From positions 1 through 5,265 of the forward strand of contig CAZGNZ010000078.1 in the NCBI GenBank assembly GCA_964527215.1: a stretch of DNA of 5,265 bases, given 5' to 3'. This DNA is from CAZGNZ01 sp964527215. GTDB taxonomy: Bacteria > Fidelibacterota > Marinisomatia > SCGC-AAA003-L08 > JACNLC01. How positions within the stretch are numbered: the first letter of the stretch is position 1; the number at the start of each line of letters is the position of its first letter. The notes beneath the pieces were generated by a model. That model searched no databases and was not told the DNA's origin. It was given only the letters and a program-made list of their open reading frames with translations. Below, piece by piece: positions 1 to 5,238 of this stretch. The position numbers and the translations under genes were made by a program.

Positions 1-70
1 TCCCAACCTCGTTTTACTTTATTTTGTGCGATTTGACTTTTTGCGAAGCCATCAATATTCAACCTTGCGA

Positions 71-74
71 AGGG
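71..74 (+). promoter_or_regulatory. Ribosome binding site deciding a TTG start
   Basis: AGGG (within GAAGGG, 69-74) lies six bases before TTG 81. This is the only Shine-Dalgarno-like match near the candidate starts of the PLP enzyme. A start here gives MKEKFHLDP just before the FLNHGSFG signature, as expected for the family. The alternatives are TTG 24, without a purine-rich leader, or a start left of the window. Confidence 0.5.
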
Positions 75-80
75 CATCTG

Positions 81-1223
81 TTGAAAGAAAAATTTCACCT
101 TGATCCGAATGTGGTTTTTCTGAACCACGGCAGTTTCGGATCCTGTCCGAAACCCGTATTTAAGGCATATCAGAACTGGCAGCTGCAGCTTGAGCGCGAA
201 CCTGTCCAGTTTTTCAATCGAATCATTGAAGGCCCGCTGAGGGAGTCCCGTGAAGCGCTGGCTGCATTCATAAACTGCGATCCGCTTGATCTCGTATTTT
301 TTCCCAATCCCACAACAGCGCTGAATGCAGTTATACGAAATTTGAATTTGAGTTCCGGGGACGAGGTTCTTACCACCAATCATGAATACGGTGCGATGAT
401 GCGCACATGGAATTTCTATACCCGGGAGTGGGGGGCGAAACTGATTCAGCAGAAGATTCCCCTGCCCCTGAAAGAAGGGTTTGACTTCTCAGGATGGATT
501 TGGAAAGCTGTCACACCGCGAACGAAGGTGATTTTCATCAGTCAGATCACCAGTCCTACCGCTTTGGTGTTTCCCATGAAAAAGCTGTGTGAGCGTGCCC
601 GCCGGGAAGGCATTATGATGATCATTGACGGCGCTCATGTTCCGGGATTCAACCCGCTGGATATTCAGTATCTTGATCCTGATTACTATTCAGGTGCATG
701 TCACAAATGGATGTGTGCACCCAAAGGTGCTTCTTTTTTATATGCCAGGAAGGATTGTCAGTCAACAGTCAAACCGCTGGTGGTAAGCTGGGGCTGGGAA
801 TCCGATCGTCCAGGTCCGTCCCAGTTTCTGGACTGGCATGAATGGCAGGGTACTCGTGATATGAGCGCATTCCTCTCGGTTCCTGACGCTATTCAGTTTC
901 TGAATGAAGAAGGCTGGTGGGACCATGTCAGCGGTTCCTGCAAGGCGATGGCTCGGGAGATCAGAAATGATATTCATAATATCACGGGATTGGAGAAAAT
1001 TTGTCCTGACCTGTGGGTGGGGCAGATGGTATCCTGCCCTTTGCCTGAACTGGATCCGGATCAGCTCCAGCGGGATTTATGGAATACCTATCGCATTGAA
1101 GTACCTGTCCTGAAGTGGGAAGACCAAATTTTTATTCGTGTTTCTTTTCAGGCCTATAATGACCGGAAGGATCGTGATATCCTGATGCAAGCCCTCAAAT
1201 CTCTGCTGCCGCGAAAACGCTGA
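81..1223 (+). CDS. Class V aminotransferase-fold PLP enzyme, isopenicillin N epimerase (CefD)-like
   Basis: Cytosolic PLP-dependent enzyme of fold type I, about 380 residues from the chosen start, which is full length for this family. Seen, numbered from TTG 81: an N-terminal FLNHGSFG signature (13-20) typical of CefD-like proteins; NPTTALN (76-82) in the cofactor phosphate-binding region; DGAHVPG (183-189), whose Asp183 should contact the pyridine nitrogen of PLP; CHKW (207-210), whose Lys209 is the expected Schiff-base lysine; QGTRD (256-260); and a C-terminal FIRVSFQAYN with Arg353, the usual substrate-carboxylate arginine. All key residues are present, so it should be active. Family members include epimerases, cysteine desulfurase-like enzymes and sulfoxide lyases (EgtE type); the substrate cannot be deduced. 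No beta-lactam or ergothioneine genes are nearby. The frame is open to the left edge of the window. TTG 24 lacks a ribosome site, whereas TTG 81 has one and matches where homologues begin. Confidence 0.9.
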   Translation: MKEKFHLDPNVVFLNHGSFGSCPKPVFKAYQNWQLQLEREPVQFFNRIIEGPLRESREALAAFINCDPLDLVFFPNPTTALNAVIRNLNLSSGDEVLTTNHEYGAMMRTWNFYTREWGAKLIQQKIPLPLKEGFDFSGWIWKAVTPRTKVIFISQITSPTALVFPMKKLCERARREGIMMIIDGAHVPGFNPLDIQYLDPDYYSGACHKWMCAPKGASFLYARKDCQSTVKPLVVSWGWESDRPGPSQFLDWHEWQGTRDMSAFLSVPDAIQFLNEEGWWDHVSGSCKAMAREIRNDIHNITGLEKICPDLWVGQMVSCPLPELDPDQLQRDLWNTYRIEVPVLKWEDQIFIRVSFQAYNDRKDRDILMQALKSLLPRKR

Positions 1224-1310
1224 GGGATTCAGGAGAACTTCTCAAAAGTACACCGCAATAATCTTTTATTCATTTATATCCCCACCGTTTGACTGCTGCC
1301 TGCTGGGAGT

Positions 1311-1346
1311 GTTTAAAAATCAGCATCCTGAATGGGCTTCAGGATG
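1311..1346 (-). terminator. Rho-independent terminator of the permease gene
   Basis: A perfect 9-bp inverted repeat, CATCCTGAA (1324-1332) and TTCAGGATG (1338-1346), with a five-base loop. On the minus strand it is followed after three bases by ATTTTTAAAC, a short U-tract. It begins 18 bases past the permease stop codon. On the plus strand no T-run follows, so it should act mainly on the minus-strand transcript. It also separates the permease from the convergent PLP enzyme gene. Confidence 0.7.
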
Positions 1347-1364
1347 GACAAAACCTCTTCATCA

Positions 1365-2243
1365 TTACTGATCAGTTGCTGTCTCCATTTTTGCCTGTTC
1401 CCTCAGAATAGTAAAGATTCCTGCTAATGCCATAAATCCCCCTGCTGCAACGAAAACACCCGTTTTTTCCTGAAAAATTATCCAGGCCAGTGCGGAAGCA
1501 ACAATCGGTTCCCCCAGTGGTATGGTCAGAACGACAGTGGGAGGACTGTATTTTACGGAATGATACAGCAGGCTGTGTCCCAATATGGTTGGAACAATTC
1601 CCAGCATCAGAAGACCGCAGTATTCATATGGCTGAAAACCAACCAAAGGGGCCTTGGCGAATGGTATCATGATCAAAACTGCCGCCGCTGCAGATAGATA
1701 TACCAGTCTGGAATACGCAATAGTTGTTGCTTCTTTTCGGACTCTCTCGGTGATGAGAAAGGTGACAGCAAACCAGAACGAACTTGACAATGCCAGCATA
1801 TTCCCCAGATTGTGACTGCTCTCCACCTGAAAATCACGGACACCGATTATGAATGCGCCGCTTAAGGCCATCCCCATTCCGAGAATCAGCTTCCTTGTCA
1901 GAGAACGGTGATAAAAAATGCGTTCGAAAAACAGGGTGAAAACAGGAGCCAAAGTCGCCAGGAAAGTTGCATTGGCAATGGTTGTATATTTAAGAGCCGT
2001 GAAAAAAGTGACAAAGTGCAGACCCAGAAAAAAACCGGCAGTCATGGTCTTTACACGATTTGCAGCGGACAGTCTGGTCTGACGAAACCGGAGACTGAAC
2101 AGCCAAAGAAGCGATGAGGCGGTTACCATTCTCCAAAATGTCATGGTCATGGCGGGAACATCATTTATCCACCGTGCAATAATGGACGCGGTGCTGACGG
2201 ACAAAAGCGCAAATGCCAGAATCAGGTGTGTCGGAATTTTCAT
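1365..2243 (-). CDS. EamA/DMT-superfamily transporter (10-TM permease)
   Basis: Inner-membrane protein of 292 residues with the hydrophobic pattern of the drug/metabolite transporter superfamily: about ten membrane segments arranged as two EamA repeats. Approximate segments are 5-25, 31-50, 67-85, 88-108, 117-135, 148-166, 178-196, 207-228, 237-257 and 261-280. Each repeat ends in the family's typical pattern. In the first, TTIANATFLATLAPVFTLFF (87-106) precedes a charged turn and a Gly-rich helix. In the second, LTIPLGEPIVASALAWIIFQ (239-258) precedes EK and the last helix. Length is normal for the family (about 280-310). Substrates of such permeases include amino acids and other small metabolites; none can be assigned here. 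The ATG start has only a weak GAGA-like leader. The gene stands alone, convergent with the PLP enzyme and divergent from the small gene at 2471. Confidence 0.93.
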   Translation of the reverse strand: MKIPTHLILAFALLSVSTASIIARWINDVPAMTMTFWRMVTASSLLWLFSLRFRQTRLSAANRVKTMTAGFFLGLHFVTFFTALKYTTIANATFLATLAPVFTLFFERIFYHRSLTRKLILGMGMALSGAFIIGVRDFQVESSHNLGNMLALSSSFWFAVTFLITERVRKEATTIAYSRLVYLSAAAAVLIMIPFAKAPLVGFQPYEYCGLLMLGIVPTILGHSLLYHSVKYSPPTVVLTIPLGEPIVASALAWIIFQEKTGVFVAAGGFMALAGIFTILREQAKMETATDQ

Positions 2244-2459
2244 GTTGTCAGAATATTTTTCTCAAGGGGAAACGGTGGGAATATTACTCCTTAATCAGCC
2301 TGCAGAAAAATTATTTATTCCATCATTATCAGGATTAATTGGATTGGTCCAGCATCTATGATTATTTGAGTCCCAATAATAATATTTAACAAGAGTTAAC
2401 AATGATTCACGGATATCCGGTTGACATTGGGTTGGTTTCAGTCGATGATTATAACAGAC

Positions 2460-2463
2460 GGAG
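2460..2463 (+). promoter_or_regulatory. Ribosome binding site for the small FlgM-like gene
   Basis: GGAG lies seven bases before ATG 2471, good Shine-Dalgarno spacing. It favours this start over the in-frame ATG at 2402, whose leader AAGAG (2391-2395) is weaker and whose extra 23 residues do not resemble the FlgM-like domain. Confidence 0.5.
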
Positions 2464-2470
2464 ATTGATT

Positions 2471-2656
2471 ATGGTAAAAAAAGACATCAGGAAAAAAGTT
2501 GAAAGCGGTTACTATCAAACGGAGTCTGTAATTGAAAAAGTGACGTCTGAACTGTTTATCATCCTATTTCCGGGGGTTTCCGAGAACATACCCAGGCGGG
2601 TCAGCAGATTGTGCGGTGAACCGAAACGAAGTTCATCTGTTCAGGACAGTCAATAA
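2471..2656 (+). CDS. Small protein with FlgM-like anti-sigma-28 motif (tentative)
   Basis: A 61-residue protein from ATG 2471. Residues 2-12 and on read VKKDIRKKVESGYYQTES, followed by an amphipathic stretch, VIEKVTSEL. This resembles the short pattern in FlgM-family anti-sigma-28 factors (basic helix, then E/A-S-G-x-Y, then a second helix). In that family the segment binds the flagellar sigma factor FliA and holds it inactive in the cytosol. The match is by eye only. The last 30 or so residues (PGVSENIPRR onward) are basic and look unlike the family, so the reading frame could be decayed at its end. No flagellar genes are adjacent, so it would be an orphan. Starting at ATG 2402 gives 84 residues. 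It could also be an unrelated or spurious small ORF. Confidence 0.45.
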   Translation: MVKKDIRKKVESGYYQTESVIEKVTSELFIILFPGVSENIPRRVSRLCGEPKRSSSVQDSQ

Positions 2657-2694
2657 CTAATTAATAAGTCACTCATACATCCGCCGATTAAATG

Positions 2695-2724
2695 GCAGTA
2701 GCATGGCAAAAGTCATGCTATTGC
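2695..2724 (+). terminator. Stem-loop after the small gene, weak terminator
   Basis: GCAGTAGCATG (2695-2705) pairs with CATGCTATTGC (2714-2724) over 11 positions with one G-U pair, around an eight-base loop. It starts 38 bases past the stop of the small plus-strand gene. Only TGTTTAT follows, so the U-tract is poor. It may be a terminator or simply a structured spacer between convergent transcripts. Confidence 0.4.
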
Positions 2725-2939
2725 TGTTTATAAAACCTGAATATTCGCGGGGTGATGCCGGATGAATTCAACTGTTGCACCATTTGATACTCCAACATCG
2801 CGCCGAGTATTCCAGCCACATCCGAAACATTGACAAAGGAATTACTCAAATCCTATTTGAGAAAAGGTACAGCCGTTTCAGGTTTCAGGTCATAGATGTT
2901 TGCAGCTCGCCAGTTACCTGCCTGCAATCCACCGCTGAT
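2718..2939 (-). pseudogene. Possible decayed coding remnant interrupted by TAG
   Basis: This fills most of the 324-base gap between the small gene and the lipoprotein; nothing else clear is seen there. Read on the minus strand in the frame ending at TAG 2718-2720, the translation looks protein-like. It contains SGGLQAGNWRAANIYDL and ETAVPFLK, then an in-frame TAG (2853-2855), then NSFVNVSDVAGILGAMLEYQ and QLNSSGITPRIFRFYKQQ before the final stop. Joined across the TAG it would be about 73 residues. I recognise no family. No start with a ribosome site is visible, and the lipoprotein gene lies just upstream in another frame. It may be the tail of a degraded gene or a chance open frame; confidence is low. 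Confidence 0.22.
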
Positions 2940-2980
2940 GCATGTCCGGGGACTGGGTCGGATACAATTAAACCTGCGGA

Positions 2981-3745
2981 CTACAAAACAGACAGCAGCA
3001 GCCAGCCGAGATCATTCGGCAGACTGTTCAGGCTGCCGCTTTTCAGACTCACAGATATCCCTCCGCCCTGAGGATTGTAATCCATGCCTTCCAGTCCGGC
3101 ACCGCCCAGCGTGTAGAATTGAACAGGCTTATTCTCAATGCCTTTTAAGGTGATGCTGGATCCCAGGAGTCCGCCGACACTTATGCTGGTGGTTGTCTCA
3201 GGGTGGATATGTATTTCCATCTTTTCCATGGCATCAATGCTGTTTTTGTCGCCGTTGAGTTTGAAACTGATTGGATTGCCGCCGGGTTTTAGGCTGCCGA
3301 ACAGGATAACTTTATTGGTGGTCAGTTTACTTAAGGCATTTTCCATTTCTGTATCGGAAAGATTGAACACCTGAAAACCGATTGCATAGGAGTCATTTGA
3401 TCTCGCGCAGTCATGACTAATGATTTGATAGGCGTTGGCCCCAAGGGAATTTGCTTTCTTTTTCACACTGTAAAAAATATAGGCAAGAGAATGTTCAGAA
3501 ATCAGGACATCAACATCGATCGTTGCAACTGCATCTGCAAGATCAGGTGTGACGGATTCCGGGATGAAATTGAACGATTTGGGAATATCTTTGGCTTTTA
3601 GAGGGATGAATGATTCATTCAGGATTTCCACCACCATGTTCTCATCAATTTTGGAAGTGGGCGACAGAAGCGATTCATAGTAATGGGAACAGCTGCAGAT
3701 GAGCAGAGGAGTCGCAGTAAGAAGGACCAGAAAACTCGTCTTCAT
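2981..3745 (-). CDS. Predicted outer-envelope lipoprotein of unknown function
   Basis: A 254-residue protein with a type II signal peptide: MKTS, a hydrophobic core to residue 16, then I-C-S-Cys19, a slightly unusual lipobox with Cys at -2. After cleavage Cys19 would be lipidated and the protein anchored in an envelope membrane. Residues 88-110 (LAYIFYSVKKKANSLGANAY and on) form a helix ending in LGANAY. A helix ending this way precedes a beta strand in several small envelope lipoproteins and stress-sensor folds of the RcsF/YbjQ kind; this is only a local resemblance. The C-terminal third is Gly/Ser-rich (GGLLGSS 191-197, LGGAGLEG 213-220, PQGGGISVSLKSGSLNSL 225-242) and ends in a hydrophobic LGWLLLSVL. 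GGAG (plus-strand 3752-3755) lies six bases before ATG, an excellent ribosome site, so the start is firm. I do not recognise a named family. No operon partner is visible. Confidence 0.8.
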   Translation of the reverse strand: MKTSFLVLLTATPLLICSCSHYYESLLSPTSKIDENMVVEILNESFIPLKAKDIPKSFNFIPESVTPDLADAVATIDVDVLISEHSLAYIFYSVKKKANSLGANAYQIISHDCARSNDSYAIGFQVFNLSDTEMENALSKLTTNKVILFGSLKPGGNPISFKLNGDKNSIDAMEKMEIHIHPETTTSISVGGLLGSSITLKGIENKPVQFYTLGGAGLEGMDYNPQGGGISVSLKSGSLNSLPNDLGWLLLSVL

Positions 3746-3995
3746 GTTATTCTCCGAAATGGGTTTGGTTGTTAGGCGATACAGGTATGCTTTCAGGCAT
3801 CGGCCTATATTATTGAATAATGATCGCCGAAAATTTAGGAATCGGATTAGAAATACGGAAGATTATTTTTAAACTGCATTATCAAGCAGGATAATCCGCT
3901 ATTCGACTGATCACAGACGAAAATAAAATGCTTGAAACCGCAGTGAAAACAGGTAACCAGTTGTTTGTCATTGATCCATTCGATCAAGGCAAATT
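3746..3995. other. Intergenic leader of the lipoprotein and repeat-tract edge
   Basis: No gene can be supported here. Next to the lipoprotein start lies its ribosome site; further out the DNA is AT-rich (around 3806-3890) and may hold the lipoprotein promoter, but no convincing -35/-10 pair is seen. The right end (about 3960-3995) runs into the first hairpin of the repeat tract. Confidence 0.5.
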
Positions 3996-4012
3996 GCACC
4001 CCTTCAGGGTGC
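3996..4012. repeat. GCACCC/GGGTGC hairpin at the array's left edge
   Basis: GCACCC (3996-4001) and GGGTGC (4007-4012) form a perfect 6-bp stem around CTTCA. A related hairpin, ACCC-CTTTC-GGGT, occurs at 5072-5084 in the same position relative to the distant copy. It therefore appears to be the first module of the dispersed element rather than part of the 128-bp unit. Confidence 0.6.
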
Positions 4013-4040
4013 TTACCCAAATCCGTCCGATACCCAGAGC

Positions 4041-4419
4041 TGCGCCCTGGTCTGAGATATCCAACCCTTTCAGGGCTGTGGATCTGGTTTAACCAACTGG
4101 TCTGTGGAACCACAGATTGGAATATCCCCCAAATATCACCCATCCCAAACCCCCATGGATACCGGGACTGCGCCCTGGTCTGAGATATCCAGCCCCATCA
4201 GGGCTGTGGAACTGGATTAACCAAATGGTCTGTGGAACCACAGATTTGAATATTCCCCAACTATCACCCATCCCAAACCCCCATGGATACCAGGACTGCG
4301 CTCTGGTCTGAGATATCCAGCCCCTTCAGGGCTGTGGATCTGGAATAGCCAAATGGTTCGTGGAACCACAGATTTGAATATCCCCCAAATATCACCCATC
4401 CCAAACCCCCACCACTCCC
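4041..4419. repeat. Tandem array of three 128-bp units (last one truncated)
   Basis: Units start at 4041, 4169 and 4297, an exact period of 128 bp; the third diverges after 4410 (ends ACCACTCCC instead of ATGGATACC). By hand, neighbouring units differ at about ten positions each, roughly 92% identity. Each unit contains, in order: a GCGCCCTGG segment able to pair with the end of the preceding unit; an AGCCC-NNTCA-GGGCT hairpin (for example 4191-4205); a TGTGG/CCACA hairpin (4101-4116 in unit one); and a C-run block. Because 128 is not a multiple of three the reading frame changes in each unit, so open frames crossing the array are accidental. There are no spacers, so it is not a CRISPR. Probably a dispersed palindromic element amplified in tandem. 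Confidence 0.9.
4395..4419 (-). other. G-quadruplex-type motif, minus strand
   Basis: The minus strand reads four G-runs of three or more separated by AGTGGT, TTT and AT, which satisfies the classical G3+N1-7 pattern. It lies at the end of the array's last unit. Formation in the cell is not shown by sequence alone. Confidence 0.5.
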
Positions 4420-4436
4420 GGGGAAATAGCGCATGG

Positions 4437-4465
4437 CTTGGGATTCAGGATGCAGCAATCCCAAG
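4437..4465. repeat. 9-bp perfect inverted repeat
   Basis: CTTGGGATT (4437-4445) and AATCCCAAG (4457-4465) pair perfectly around an 11-base loop; one more G-U and one G-C pair can be added outside. It sits just after the array. Neither strand has a T-run directly after it, so it is not a standard terminator. Confidence 0.65.
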
Positions 4466-4744
4466 TCCCAAGGCGGTCATTCACCTGAGGTCATTCAATC
4501 TGTTTGAGCACTCACCTATATTATAACTATGCATCCTGAACCGCGATCCGGACAGCAATCATTGGCAATTGTTATATTTTATATTGGTAACTGGTCATCT
4601 GGGATTGCATTCACGGCTTCCGACTGACCATTAACTAATCAATCATTTCACTATTATACCATTCCTCTACTCCGCCACTCAACCAACATCATTCTGCCAA
4701 GCCCAAACGCATTTGGTGTGCAATGAAATTCTCTGACATTGAAC

Positions 4745-4768
4745 GTTCTTTTCTTTGAAGAAAAGAAC
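4745..4768. repeat. Perfect 24-nt palindrome of GTTCTTTTCTT type
   Basis: GTTCTTTTCTT (4745-4755) and AAGAAAAGAAC (4758-4768) are exact reverse complements separated by TG. The motif AGAAC recurs at once in CCAAAAGAAC (4769-4778). Pyrimidine on one arm and purine on the other, it looks like a dispersed extragenic palindrome; similar TTCTTTT/AAAAGAA elements are common between genes in several bacterial groups (general impression, not a match to a named family). Confidence 0.7.
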
Positions 4769-4802
4769 CAAAAGAACATGCGCTGCAGACCAATTTCATC
4801 TC

Positions 4803-4898
4803 GATTGGATCTTTCATTGAATGAGATAGACTCGTCCCGTCGAAAATCAGACGGGACTCGAACAACAACATCTCATTCGCACCATGAAACATCCAATC
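4803..4898. repeat. Compound long stem-loop, candidate structured RNA or MITE-like element
   Basis: Four nested perfect segments pair in order: GATTGGAT 4803-4810 with ATCCAATC 4891-4898; TTTCAT 4812-4817 with ATGAAA 4884-4889; GAATGAGAT 4819-4827 with ATCTCATTC 4870-4878; and GTCCCGTC 4834-4841 with GACGGGAC 4850-4857. That is 31 base pairs over 96 nucleotides, broken by one C-C mismatch and two asymmetric internal loops, with an eight-base apical loop. Such an ordered set is most unlikely by chance. No promoter or terminator is evident, so whether it is transcribed, or is DNA-level (a miniature element or recombination site), is unknown. Confidence 0.7.
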
Positions 4899-4902
4899 TC
4901 GA

Positions 4903-4925
4903 CAGTCTGCTCTTCGCTCAGACTG
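4903..4925. repeat. CAGTCTG/CAGACTG hairpin
   Basis: CAGTCTG (4903-4909) and CAGACTG (4919-4925) form a perfect 7-bp stem with a nine-base loop, four bases past the compound stem. It may belong to the same structured unit. No T-run follows on either strand. Confidence 0.55.
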
Positions 4926-5068
4926 ACTGAAATTGTACTGAATGCGCGATAATACTTGTACTCCTCAGAGCTTGTGCTGATAACTGACCGCTGGAAACTG
5001 ACGGCTTTCCCAAACCCACTCAACTGCTCGACCAATTGAAAACACCCGATCCTTCAGGTTTTTTCCCC

Positions 5069-5238
5069 TGCACCCCTTTCGGGTTCTTCCGTAATTCTAT
5101 CCGGTTCCCGGGGCGATGCCCCGGGCTGACGTTCTTCAGCCCCTTCAGGGCTGTGGATCTGGAATAGCCAAATGGTTCGTGGAACCACAGATTTGAATAT
5201 CCCCCAAATATCACCCATCCCAAACCCCCACCACTCCC
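5069..5238. repeat. Distant single copy of the array element
   Basis: This copy has the same module order as the start of the array. First comes ACCC-CTTTC-GGGT (5072-5084). Then a perfect CCCGGGGC-GAT-GCCCCGGG hairpin (5107-5125) stands where the array has CCCAGAGC-TGC-GCCCTGG. Then come AGCCC-CTTCA-GGGCT (5138-5152) and the C-run block. From 5137 to 5238 it is identical, base for base, to 4318-4419, the end of the array's last unit, while the part before 5137 is only loosely similar. It is in the same orientation as the array and ends at the same ACCACTCCC boundary, which probably marks the true end of the element. Confidence 0.85.
5214..5238 (-). other. G-quadruplex-type motif, minus strand, second copy
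   Basis: Identical in sequence to the motif at 4395-4419, at the end of the distant element copy: four G-runs with loops of 6, 3 and 2 bases on the minus strand. Confidence 0.5.

Larger units (their letters stand above)
4420..5068. other. Non-coding, palindrome-rich tract between two repeat copies
   Basis: No gene with a ribosome site or recognisable domain is seen over this 650-base stretch. It holds several inverted repeats, listed separately (4437-4465, 4745-4768, 4803-4898, 4903-4925). It also has a direct 9-mer GGTCATTCA at 4475-4483 and 4489-4497, and AT-rich DNA around 4515-4530 and 4570-4590. The short open frames here run through the palindromes on both strands and look accidental. 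Confidence 0.6.

Noticed and set aside
2275..2300. TAAGGAG-like ribosome site upstream of the permease on the minus strand
   Set aside because: No usable start codon follows at correct spacing; the permease ATG lies 37 or more bases away.
2845..2861. CTCAAAT/ATTTGAG 7-bp inverted repeat with a three-base loop
   Set aside because: It is isolated, without a T-run on either strand or a link to a gene end, so nothing beyond a small palindrome can be claimed.
2775..3153. Plus-strand frames of 85-98 codons antisense to the end of the lipoprotein gene
   Set aside because: They overlap a well-supported minus-strand gene, lack ribosome sites and have unnatural composition.
3928..4092. 54-codon plus-strand frame starting MLETAVKTGNQ
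   Set aside because: It has no Shine-Dalgarno site and its second half is translated repeat sequence.
4041..4419. CRISPR array
   Set aside because: The whole 128-bp period is repeated without unique spacers, the unit is far too long for a CRISPR repeat, and no cas gene is present.
3847..4464. Several open frames of 60-98 codons on both strands across the array
   Set aside because: They are translations of the 128-bp repeat in shifting frames, lack ribosome sites, and the same peptide words recur in different frames. The repeat, not a gene, explains them.
4803..4898. Integron attC site
   Set aside because: The length and imperfect pairing are suggestive, but I cannot place the expected RYYYAAC and GTTRRRY core sites at the ends, and there is no integrase or cassette gene.
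4689..5035. Open frames of 62-67 codons on both strands between the array and the distant copy
   Set aside because: They run through palindromes, overlap each other on opposite strands, and show no domain or ribosome site.
5051..5064. CCTTCAGG followed by six T residues as a terminator
   Set aside because: The stem is only three pairs with a two-base loop, too small to terminate, and no gene ends nearby.
4420..5136. Composite transposon bounded by the 102-bp direct repeats
   Set aside because: No transposase or remnant is visible inside, and no target-site duplication is seen at either boundary.
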